Part shown: positions 1 through 5,970 of the stretch, piece after piece
Numbering within the stretch: the stretch's first letter is position 1
Layout of the letters: every line of letters begins with the position of its first letter
Origin: UBA668 sp043740085
Lineage (GTDB): Bacteria > Actinomycetota > Acidimicrobiia > Acidimicrobiales > Ilumatobacteraceae
Length of the DNA stretch: 8,453 nt
Reading direction: 5' to 3'
Assembly: GCA_043740085.1 (NCBI GenBank)
Contig: JAYUCY010000089.1
Location: 1 to 8,453 of the forward strand
Notes under the pieces: model-generated
Databases searched by the model: none
Told to the model about the DNA's origin: nothing
What the model saw: only the letters and a program-made list of their open reading frames with translations
Made by a program: the position numbers and the translations under genes

Positions 1-858
1 GTCGCGGGATTGCCGGCCGTGGCCTACGACTACGACATGGGTGCGCTGAAACCGTTGGGCGACGTGAAGACCCTCGCCCGCGTGCAGGTGCTGGCTGCGT
101 ACCTGGCCGGCGAACCGGTGCTCAGCAAGTTCACCCCCACGATGCTGACCTACGCGGTCGGCGGTACTCCCGTCACTGTCGCGTCGATCGGCACCGACAT
201 GGACGGCCTGGCCATGGCCCGCTTCTACCTCGGCCAGGGTCGCGACGTGACCGTGCACGACGCGCCTGGCGCAGTCATCGAGACCCGTCGCATCGGCAAG
301 GTTGTGGTGTGGCACGAAGGCGATCGCTTGATCGTGGTCGCGGCCAACGGCACCGATGAGGAACTGGTCTCGTGGGCGCAACTGGTCCGCCCGGCAACCG
401 CCGAAGAGTGGAATGGCGTCATCACCGCCACCGATACCGCCGTCACCGACCTCGGCGACGACAGCGCGACGGCACGGTTCGATACGACCCGGCCAGCGGA
501 GACCATCACTTCGGGCACGATGCTCGATGGCAGTGCGTTTCGGGTGTCGATCACCCTCGGAAACCCGACCGTTATCTGCGCGCATGTTGGGCCCGACGAC
601 TCCAGCCGCGGATCGTGCGTCTACGCCACACCGCTGTCGCCCGCGACTCACGCAATCCACGACGACGAGAGCGGCGCAGAATTCGTCGTGGCCGTGGTGC
701 CGCACGACAGCGCTCAGGTCCTGCGCATCACGTCAGCAACGGGCGAAGTATCCGTCATCGAACCGACCGCCATGCTCAGCGACTCGTCGTTCGCAATCGC
801 CGCTCTGCTGCCGTCCGGAGCCACCTACGAATTGGTAGAACCCGCCGTCCTCGACTGA
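1..858 (+). CDS. Hypothetical protein, 5'-truncated by the window edge
   Basis: The reading frame is open from base 1 to the TGA at 856-858, giving 285 residues. A TTG at position 10 could be called as a start, but the frame is already open upstream and no ribosome binding site can be judged, so I treat the gene as entering from outside the window. I do not recognise the family. The visible part has no obvious membrane segment. It alternates short hydrophobic beta-like stretches with Thr, Ser, Asp and Gly, as in a beta-rich soluble or exported domain. A stretch near residues 95-130, rich in Val and Ile and ending in 'SWAQLVRPATAEEW', recalls C-terminal parts of actinobacterial membrane-anchored hypothetical proteins, but this is only an impression. 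Two cysteines about 18 residues apart, near residues 190-207, could pair if the protein is exported. It converges on maf and shares no operon with the genes shown. The coding call is firm; the function is unknown. Confidence 0.75.
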   Translation, partial: VAGLPAVAYDYDMGALKPLGDVKTLARVQVLAAYLAGEPVLSKFTPTMLTYAVGGTPVTVASIGTDMDGLAMARFYLGQGRDVTVHDAPGAVIETRRIGKVVVWHEGDRLIVVAANGTDEELVSWAQLVRPATAEEWNGVITATDTAVTDLGDDSATARFDTTRPAETITSGTMLDGSAFRVSITLGNPTVICAHVGPDDSSRGSCVYATPLSPATHAIHDDESGAEFVVAVVPHDSAQVLRITSATGEVSVIEPTAMLSDSSFAIAALLPSGATYELVEPAVLD

Positions 859-1013
859 CGCTCACAATCGCGTGTGTCACAGCCTGACGCTCCGCAGAGC
901 TGCTCGTCAGCGGCGAAATCGTCGCTTCCCCTCTAGCAGTTTCTGGGAACGATCAGTTTCGGCTTGCGGGACTGTGGACACCCAGAACGCGACGCGGTCG
1001 GCGGTTGACGGAA
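859..1013. other. Convergent spacer between the left-edge gene and maf
   Basis: These 155 bases lie between two stop codons facing each other. No convincing gene is present; a 72-residue plus-strand frame starting at 872 runs into maf antisense. There are weak inverted repeats: CTGACG at 884-889 with CGTCAG at 905-910 (15-base loop), and TTCTGGG at 941-947 with CCCAGAA at 981-987 (33-base loop). The sequence CTGACGCTC occurs at the stop codon (855-863) and again at 884-892. None of these is followed by a T run on either strand, so a terminator here is possible but not shown. Confidence 0.4.
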
Positions 1014-1589
1014 TCAGCCGAGGAGTTGGACGTCGAGGTCAGTGGCTAGGCGGAGCAGGGCGTGCAGCGGGAGGCCGACGATGTTGCTGACGCTGCCCCG
1101 TACGCGCTCTACGAACACGCCGCCTGCACCCTGCACGGCATAGGCACCGGCCTTGCCAAACGGCTCATCCAGGCCGATGTACCACTCGATCATCGCGGGG
1201 GTGAGCATCGAGAATGTGACCAGCGAACTGATCGTCTCGGCAACCGTGCGATCACCCAGACGCAACGCGAGACCGGTGTGAACTCGATGTGTGCGACCGG
1301 ACAAGCGACGCAGCATCGAGCGTGCCTCGTCGACATCAACTGGCTTGCCCAAAATGTCGCCGCCCAGGTCGACGGTCGTATCGGCCGCAATCACCAGCGA
1401 GCCGAGCGCCGCCTCTACGGCATGCGCCTTCTCGACCGCCAGTCGGCGCACGTACGGCACCGCCGCTTCGCCGGGCAGCGGCGTCTCGTCGATGTCGGGG
1501 TGGGCGACGGTGAACTGCACACCCAGCTGACTCAGCAACGCCCGCCGACGCGGCGAGGCCGAAGCAAGAACGATGGGCGGAGGACTCAT
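1014..1589 (-). CDS. maf: Maf family nucleoside triphosphate pyrophosphatase
   Basis: Maf proteins hydrolyse non-canonical or modified nucleoside triphosphates (dTTP/UTP or m7GTP and related substrates, depending on subfamily) to the monophosphate and pyrophosphate, acting as cytoplasmic house-cleaning enzymes; some are linked to septum formation. The 191-residue length matches the family. The N-terminal signature 'LASASPRR' lies at residues 8-15. Further conserved elements are 'DIDE' (32-35), Lys54, 'AADTTV' with the likely catalytic Asp70, 'GKP' (81-83), 'SGRTHRVHTG' (97-106), and a C-terminal 'GKAGAYAVQG' block. The ATG at 1589 overlaps the TGA of dus as ATGA (1586-1589), so translation is probably coupled; no strong Shine-Dalgarno precedes it. 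It is the second and last gene of the dus-maf unit. Family assignment is firm. I did not assign a substrate subclass. Confidence 0.95.
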   Translation of the reverse strand: MSPPPIVLASASPRRRALLSQLGVQFTVAHPDIDETPLPGEAAVPYVRRLAVEKAHAVEAALGSLVIAADTTVDLGGDILGKPVDVDEARSMLRRLSGRTHRVHTGLALRLGDRTVAETISSLVTFSMLTPAMIEWYIGLDEPFGKAGAYAVQGAGGVFVERVRGSVSNIVGLPLHALLRLATDLDVQLLG

Positions 1590-2728
1590 CCGCCGCTGAG
1601 CGCCATCACGTCGGAGTCGTCGGGCACGACCACGTCATCGAGATGGTCGAGGTAGCCTGCGGGCAACACCACCCGGATAGGCCCGTTGGTGTGGCCGCGG
1701 CGAATGCGCTGGCCGCCCTCGACGATGGTCATCGTCGGGTCGAGTGTCGCAATGAGGTCTTCCAGCTCGCTGTAGGTGGAGACACTGCTGAACTGCCGGC
1801 GCACTTCCCCGCCGACGGGGTAGCCGGTGAAGTACCACGAGGTGTGCTTGCGGAAGTCGCGCATTGCGATCGGCTCGGTCATGTGCGGCACCAGAAGGCG
1901 GGCGTGCTGCGCCATTACGTCACACACCTCGCCAAGTGTGGGTGCCCCCGGCACCGGCCGACCGTTCAGCGCCTCCACGAGATCGCGAAATAGCCACGGG
2001 CGACCCAGGCAACCGCGGCCAACGACCACACCATCGCAGCCGGTCTCGCGCATCATGCGAACCGCGTCGTCGGCTTCCCAAATGTCGCCGTTGCCGAGCA
2101 CCGGAATCTCCGGCACCGCAGCCTTGAGCTCGCCAATGGCGTTCCAGTCGGCCAGCCCCGCGTAGTGCTGCTCGGCAGTGCGCGCGTGCAACGCAATCGC
2201 AGCCACGCCTTCCTCCGCGGCAATGCGACCGGTGGTGACATGAGTGAGCAACGAGTCGAACAGACCCTTGCGGAACTTGATGGTGACAGGCACGTCGTAC
2301 GGCGTGGCCGCAGCCACTGCGCTGCGCAAAATGGCACGCAGCAGGTTCGGCTTGGCCGGCACCGCCGCGCCGCCCCCCTTGCGGGTGACCTTCGCCGCCG
2401 GGCAACCGAAGTTGATGTCGATGTGGTCGACGCGACCCTCGGCGCACACCTTGCGAATTGCCTCGCCCAACATCGCCGGGTCACTGCCGTAGACCTGCAA
2501 GCTGCGCGGCTGCTCGTCGGTCGTGAAGGTCATCATCCGCTCGGTTTTGATGTTGCCGTGAACGACCGCTGTGGCCATCACCATCTCGTTGACGTAGATC
2601 AGACCAGGAGCGAACTGACGGCACATCGTGCGGAACGGCGCGTTGGTGACACCTGCCATGGGCGCCAGCACAACTGGCGCGGCGGGGGTGAAGGAACCAA
2701 TCTGCACAAGCCGAAACGGTACCGCCAC
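1586..2728 (-). CDS. dusB: tRNA-dihydrouridine synthase (DusB/NifR3 type)
   Basis: This flavoenzyme uses FMN and NADPH to reduce specific uridines in tRNA to dihydrouridine. The 380-residue protein shows the Dus TIM-barrel landmarks in order: 'LAPMAGVTNAPFR' (residues 21-33, FMN site), 'NEM' (47-49), 'LQVYG' (77-81), 'INFGCP' with catalytic Cys109 followed by Lys113, 'IKFRKG' (150-155), 'ALHARTA' (179-185), 'GNGDI' (212-216) and 'GVVVGRGCLGRPWLF' (233-247, phosphate binding). The C-terminal 130 residues form the usual helical tRNA-binding part. The start is uncertain. GTG at 2728 is the first start after an upstream in-frame TAG (2759-2761), but the GTG at 2707 gives an N-terminus 'VQIGSF' that fits the family better. 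Neither has a visible Shine-Dalgarno. The gene leads a two-gene unit with maf and diverges from the L,D-transpeptidase gene. Substrate uridines cannot be read from sequence; the DusB name follows family resemblance. Confidence 0.94.
   Translation of the reverse strand: MAVPFRLVQIGSFTPAAPVVLAPMAGVTNAPFRTMCRQFAPGLIYVNEMVMATAVVHGNIKTERMMTFTTDEQPRSLQVYGSDPAMLGEAIRKVCAEGRVDHIDINFGCPAAKVTRKGGGAAVPAKPNLLRAILRSAVAAATPYDVPVTIKFRKGLFDSLLTHVTTGRIAAEEGVAAIALHARTAEQHYAGLADWNAIGELKAAVPEIPVLGNGDIWEADDAVRMMRETGCDGVVVGRGCLGRPWLFRDLVEALNGRPVPGAPTLGEVCDVMAQHARLLVPHMTEPIAMRDFRKHTSWYFTGYPVGGEVRRQFSSVSTYSELEDLIATLDPTMTIVEGGQRIRRGHTNGPIRVVLPAGYLDHLDDVVVPDDSDVMALSGG
2716..2721 (-). promoter_or_regulatory. Possible -10 element for a leaderless dus transcript
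   Basis: On the minus strand these bases read TACCGT, matching TAnnnT, and end 8 bases before the alternative GTG start of dus at 2707. If used, transcription would begin at or next to that GTG, which would explain why no Shine-Dalgarno is visible. I see no convincing -35 element at a suitable distance, and the motif lies inside the longer reading frame, so this is a weak call. Confidence 0.2.
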
Positions 2729-2779
2729 GACAACCGGACACGGTGTGCAGCGGACCGGCTAACAAGTGGCCGGGGTGAC

Positions 2780-2808
2780 GTGACCCGCGACACCATGTCT
2801 CGTAGTCT
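2780..2808 (+). promoter_or_regulatory. Candidate leaderless promoter of the L,D-transpeptidase gene
   Basis: A -10 element TAGTCT (2803-2808, fits TAnnnT) is separated by exactly 17 bases from a -35 element GTGACC (2780-2785, four of six matches to TTGACA). The GTG start at 2815 lies six bases after the -10 element, where transcription would normally begin. No purine-rich ribosome binding site precedes this GTG. Together these features fit a leaderless mRNA, a common arrangement in actinobacteria. The -35 lies within a tandem GTGAC pair (2775-2784), itself flanked by GGGT and ACCC (2773-2776 and 2783-2786), which could be a small operator; that part is speculative. Confidence 0.5.
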
Positions 2809-2814
2809 TGCACG

Positions 2815-4782
2815 GTGCGGATTCAATCAATCCTGACCACCATCGGACTCCTCGGCGCTGCCTTCGGCGCTACGGCGCTCACATCGGCAGTACTGCCTGT
2901 GTCCCTTGCTGGCGCGGCGGGTGCCACCAGCAGCTACGTCGCATTGCCCACCGCCCAGCGACTCGTTGACACACGCGCCACCGCTGCGCTCGCCGCCGGC
3001 GGGACCCTGTCGTTCAGCGTCACCGGCGACGCACCATTGCCGGCGGCCGGCACGGTGGTTGCCGCCGTCCTCAACCTCACCGTCGTCGGCCCGGCAGCCC
3101 CCGGTTACTGGACGGTGTGGCCACACGCGAGCGGCCGACCAGAGGTATCGAACATCAACATCGACGAGTTGCAGTCACTCGTCGGGCCGTTCCTTGCACT
3201 GCCCAACCTGGTCACCGTGCCCGTTGGCACCGACGGCATGGTGGATGTCTACGGCAGCGGCGGCGGGCAGGCAATCGTTGACCTGCTCGGCTACTACACC
3301 CCTGCCGCTTCCGCCACCACCGGCCGTTTCCAGCCGCTTGCCGCGCCGGCTCGAGTACTCGACACTCGCCGCGTCTCCACGTTCAACGCGGGCGAGACGC
3401 GCACCTTCGCCGTACCCGGTGGCGAAGGTGCAAGCGCCGTCGCCATCAACCTGACCGCACTCACCTCCAGCCCCGGCTACTGGCAGGTGTACCCGCAAGG
3501 CGGTGCCGTCCCGATCACCTCAAACCTCAACTCGCCATCGGGCGCCAACGCAATTGTCGCCAACCAGGCCATCGTCCCGGTCGACGCCAACGGCGGCATC
3601 ACCATCTACTCCGAGTCCGGCGGCGACCTCCTCATCGACCTCGTCGGTGCGTTCACCAGCGCAACTGCAGCATCGGCAACCGACGGGCTGTTCGTACCGC
3701 TCACCTCACCCACCCGTGTTGTCGACACGCGAGTGGCGGCGCTCAATCCGCTCGGTGGCACCACTCGCCCACAGCCAGGCTGGCGCTTCGAGGTACCCGT
3801 AGCAAGCAACCCGGCAATTGGTCGCCCCGATGTTTCGGCCGTCGTACTGAACGCCACCAACGCCGCCGCCATCACCGTTGGCTACGTCAGCGTTGGTACC
3901 GCTGGCGACACCAGCCCGACAGCGAAGCCGACGACATCCACCATGAACGTCGTGCGGCCGGCTCAGACGCTCGCCAACCATGCCATCGTGCCCGTCTCCA
4001 GCCGCGGCTTCTCGATGTTCACCGAGGCGGGCGGCATCCTGATCGCAGATCTCGCCGGTTATTACCTGGGCACTCCCTCACCTGCTCCGTTCGGCCCGCC
4101 GACGAACGCCCAGTCACCCTCATGCGCAACGCCGACTCTCGGCTTCCCCACCTCGCCCGTCGGGCCGATCATCTATGGCTCGTCTCGGTCGGCCGTCGCC
4201 GACCTGCAGAGCCGCCTCAACGCACTCGGATTCTGGAATGCCGGCGGAGGGGGCTACGGACTGAGCACGGTCCAAGCCGTCATGGCATTCCAAAAGTGGA
4301 GGGGCCTGCCGGCGAACACCATCGTTGACAATGCCACCGCCATCGCTCTCAATCTCCAGTTGTGCCGTCCCGCTGCTGGCCGAAGCAGCGGGAGCCTGCT
4401 GGAGGTCGACAAGGCCAAGCAGATCGCTTACGTCATCCAGAATGGCCAACTGACGTACATCTTCAATGTGTCCACCGGCAACGGCCGCAGCTACGACGAG
4501 GTCGACAAGAATGCCGCTGGTGGGCGCGTCATCGGTATCGCCATCACGCCTACCGGCACGTTCAACACCTACCGCGAGTACGACGTGTCTCGATACGAAG
4601 GCGACCTCGGCTCGCTGTATCGCCCCAAGTTCATCATCGGTGGCGTCGCCATTCACGGCTCCCCGAGTATTCCGAACTACCCCGCGTCACACGGCTGCGT
4701 CCGCGTGGCCAACCCGGTGATGGACCTCATCTGGAACGAGAATCTGCTGCCCCTGCGCTCCACCGTATGGATCCACGACTAG
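2815..4782 (+). CDS. Secreted L,D-transpeptidase (YkuD) with peptidoglycan-binding domain and three N-terminal DTR repeat modules
   Basis: YkuD-type L,D-transpeptidases form 3-3 peptide cross-links in peptidoglycan, or attach proteins to it, outside the membrane. The N-terminus looks like a signal peptide: Arg2, a hydrophobic core at about residues 6-33 and likely cleavage after an Ala near 33-37. Residues 41-418 hold three related modules, each opening with a '(Q/R)(L/V)(V/L)DTR' motif (Arg54, Arg185, Arg306) and closing with a '(V/I/A)DL(L/V/A)G(Y/A)' strand (155-160, 274-279, 411-416). A peptidoglycan-binding-type domain spans about 452-512 ('VADLQSRLNALGFW', 'GLSTVQAVMAFQKWRGL'). The YkuD domain covers about 528-653, with His614 in 'IHG' and the catalytic motif 'SHGCVR' (nucleophile Cys628), so it looks active. 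Cys437 and Cys517 bracket the peptidoglycan-binding domain and could form a disulfide. The modules probably bind surface glycan or act as spacers; that is inference. The GTG start is supported by the signal peptide and the promoter. Confidence 0.93.
   Translation: MRIQSILTTIGLLGAAFGATALTSAVLPVSLAGAAGATSSYVALPTAQRLVDTRATAALAAGGTLSFSVTGDAPLPAAGTVVAAVLNLTVVGPAAPGYWTVWPHASGRPEVSNINIDELQSLVGPFLALPNLVTVPVGTDGMVDVYGSGGGQAIVDLLGYYTPAASATTGRFQPLAAPARVLDTRRVSTFNAGETRTFAVPGGEGASAVAINLTALTSSPGYWQVYPQGGAVPITSNLNSPSGANAIVANQAIVPVDANGGITIYSESGGDLLIDLVGAFTSATAASATDGLFVPLTSPTRVVDTRVAALNPLGGTTRPQPGWRFEVPVASNPAIGRPDVSAVVLNATNAAAITVGYVSVGTAGDTSPTAKPTTSTMNVVRPAQTLANHAIVPVSSRGFSMFTEAGGILIADLAGYYLGTPSPAPFGPPTNAQSPSCATPTLGFPTSPVGPIIYGSSRSAVADLQSRLNALGFWNAGGGGYGLSTVQAVMAFQKWRGLPANTIVDNATAIALNLQLCRPAAGRSSGSLLEVDKAKQIAYVIQNGQLTYIFNVSTGNGRSYDEVDKNAAGGRVIGIAITPTGTFNTYREYDVSRYEGDLGSLYRPKFIIGGVAIHGSPSIPNYPASHGCVRVANPVMDLIWNENLLPLRSTVWIHD
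2935..4068 (+). repeat. Three diverged protein-level modules inside the L,D-transpeptidase
   Basis: The modules correspond to about 2935-3300, 3325-3660 and 3688-4068, or 112-127 residues each. Each begins with an aromatic residue, a 'PL(T/A)xPxR' type lead-in and a DTR motif. Next comes a segment ending in 'xNLT' or 'LNAT', then 'GYW' or 'GYV', then 'SNxN' or 'STMN', then 'xxVP(V/x)' and a final 'DLxGxY' strand. The copies are clearly diverged at DNA level, so they are old internal duplications rather than recent ones. The first copy reads 'QRLVDTR' where the others read 'ARVLDTR' and 'TRVVDTR'. Confidence 0.75.
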
Positions 4783-4806
4783 CTGGATCCACGACTCGGG
4801 ATCCAC
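4768..4806 (+). repeat. Short tandem repeat across the L,D-transpeptidase stop codon
   Basis: The 13-base sequence TGGATCCACGACT occurs at 4768-4780 and 4784-4796, a 16-base period. The core GGATCCAC appears a third time at 4799-4806. The first copy encodes the last residues of the protein and enters the TAG stop; the second and third lie after it. The pattern looks like slippage or duplication at the gene end. The third copy sits in the loop of a small potential hairpin (CTCGG 4795-4799 with CCGAG 4809-4813). Confidence 0.7.
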
Positions 4807-4808
4807 TA

Positions 4809-4849
4809 CCGAGGGTTTCAGTGACCTGGGGTGCTTTTGGAACCCTCGG
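4809..4849. terminator. Candidate bidirectional terminator hairpin at the convergent junction
   Basis: CCGAGGGTT (4809-4817) is a perfect 9-base inverted repeat of AACCCTCGG (4841-4849). Pairing can extend inward to 4821/4837 with two G-U pairs on the plus-strand RNA, giving a stem of about 13 pairs and a 15-base loop. It begins 27 bases after the L,D-transpeptidase stop and covers the stop codon and last codons of the facing methyltransferase gene. No T run follows on either side, so it is not a classic intrinsic terminator. Hairpins lacking a U tract are often proposed as terminators in actinobacteria. CCGAG at 4809-4813 could instead pair with CTCGG at 4795-4799. Confidence 0.4.
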
Positions 4850-5960
4850 ACGTGTCGATCTTGCCGGTTTGGACAGCGACTTCGATGCCACCATTCGTCG
4901 TTGCCAACGTGGGCCGTAACGGCAGGTGCATGCGGGCGACCGGGGTGTCGTGTGCAGCCAGCAGTGCCACATGCCAACCCACGGCGCGCTCGCGCAGCAC
5001 GGCGCCGAAGCGGTCGTAGAGGTTGCGCAGATCGCGGTCGCCGCCGGTGCCTCCGACACGGTGGCCATACGGCGGGTTGCTGACGATCCAGCCGGCTCGG
5101 GCCGGCAACGCCAGCTCACTGACGGTGCGCAGCACCACTTCCACGTTGCTGCTGACACCCGCACTGGCGGCGTTCTCCAGCGAAGCCGCCACCGCACCCG
5201 CATCGCGATCAGAGGCGAAAATGGGTGGGCACTTCTCGACAACATCGCCGTCCGCGCCACGGAGTAGTCGCTCCCACGAGTCGCGTTCGAACTGCGGCCA
5301 GTGCTCAAACGCAAACGAGCGGTAACGGCCGGGGGCCATGCGACGAGCGATGTGCGCAGCCTCGATGGCGATTGTGCCCGAGCCGCAGAACGGATCAACC
5401 AGCGGTGTCTTCATGTTCCACTCGCTGGCCAACACCAACGCGGCGGCCAACGACTCGCGCAGTGGCGCTTTGCCCGCTGGGCCGCGCCACCCGCGATGGT
5501 GGAGCGGGGCACCCGACGCATCCACGCTGATGGTCACCAGGTCGCGCTGCACACGCACCTGCACCACCTGGTCGCCCAGCGGGCGACCCAGCACTTCGTT
5601 GACCCGTTCCTCCACCGCACCCGAGTGGTACAGCTTCGACTCCTTGTCGCATGTGGCCGCAACGGTGATGCCCGCGGCCGGACCGTTCGCATCCGGAAGC
5701 CACGCCGCCCAATCGATGGAGCGGAGGCCCACCTGCAGCGAATGAAACCCGTCGGCATGGAACTTGGCGACGCGCACGACCACCCGCGTGGCCACGCGGG
5801 AACGCAGGTTGATAGCCATCAGCTGCGGCCAGGTGATGTTGCACTCGACACCGCCGCGCACCGCCCGCGCCGGGCGCAACCCGAGGCGCTGCACCTCCTC
5901 CAGTAGCAAGGGTTCGAGGCCGGGGACGGCAACGACAAAGGCATCAATTCGGGCGCTCAT
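4818..5960 (-). CDS. THUMP domain class I SAM-dependent RNA methyltransferase (UPF0020, RlmL N-terminal-like)
   Basis: The protein most likely methylates a guanine N2 in rRNA or tRNA. Relatives include the N-terminal half of E. coli RlmL (23S rRNA m2G2445), but the target here is not shown. From the ATG at 5960 it is 380 residues. The N-terminal third has the ferredoxin-like and THUMP region ('RVATRVVVRVAKF', 55-67). The linker 'LHHRGWRGPAGKAPLRESLAAAL' type block (about 153-175) is followed by SAM motif I 'DPFCGSGTIAIEAA' (189-202), acidic 'SDRD' (250-253) and the catalytic motif 'NPPYG' (295-299). The frame stays open upstream to 6065, inside tsaD, but that extension has no family character. 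The chosen start has a GAGAG element at 5966-5970, five bases upstream, and lies 10 bases after the tsaD stop. It is the last gene of the tsa unit and converges on the L,D-transpeptidase gene with a 35-base gap. Confidence 0.92.
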   Translation of the reverse strand: MSARIDAFVVAVPGLEPLLLEEVQRLGLRPARAVRGGVECNITWPQLMAINLRSRVATRVVVRVAKFHADGFHSLQVGLRSIDWAAWLPDANGPAAGITVAATCDKESKLYHSGAVEERVNEVLGRPLGDQVVQVRVQRDLVTISVDASGAPLHHRGWRGPAGKAPLRESLAAALVLASEWNMKTPLVDPFCGSGTIAIEAAHIARRMAPGRYRSFAFEHWPQFERDSWERLLRGADGDVVEKCPPIFASDRDAGAVAASLENAASAGVSSNVEVVLRTVSELALPARAGWIVSNPPYGHRVGGTGGDRDLRNLYDRFGAVLRERAVGWHVALLAAHDTPVARMHLPLRPTLATTNGGIEVAVQTGKIDTSEGSKSTPGH

Positions 5961-5970
5961 CGCAGCTCTC

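Noticed and set aside
941..987. TTCTGGG / CCCAGAA inverted repeat as a terminator or attachment site
   Set aside because: Seven pairs with a 33-base loop and no T run is close to chance, and there is no integrase, tRNA or target duplication nearby.
1062..1655. Plus-strand open frame of 197 codons opposite maf
   Set aside because: It is antisense to a complete Maf protein with all signature motifs.
2165..2836. Plus-strand open frame of 223 codons opposite dus
   Set aside because: It is fully antisense to a clear Dus protein, has no recognisable motif, and long antisense frames are expected in DNA this GC-rich.
4120..4656. Minus-strand open frame of 178 codons opposite the YkuD region
   Set aside because: It overlaps the most conserved part of the L,D-transpeptidase and shows no family signature, promoter or ribosome binding site.
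4769..4806. Three GGATCC hexamers in 38 bases as a cloning or assembly artefact
   Set aside because: They belong to a longer 13-base repeat continuous with the coding sequence of a normal YkuD C-terminus, with no vector-like flanks.
5301..5906. Plus-strand open frame of 201 codons opposite the methyltransferase
   Set aside because: It is antisense to a well-supported THUMP/UPF0020 gene, and its composition (His, Arg, Ala rich) is typical of shadow frames.
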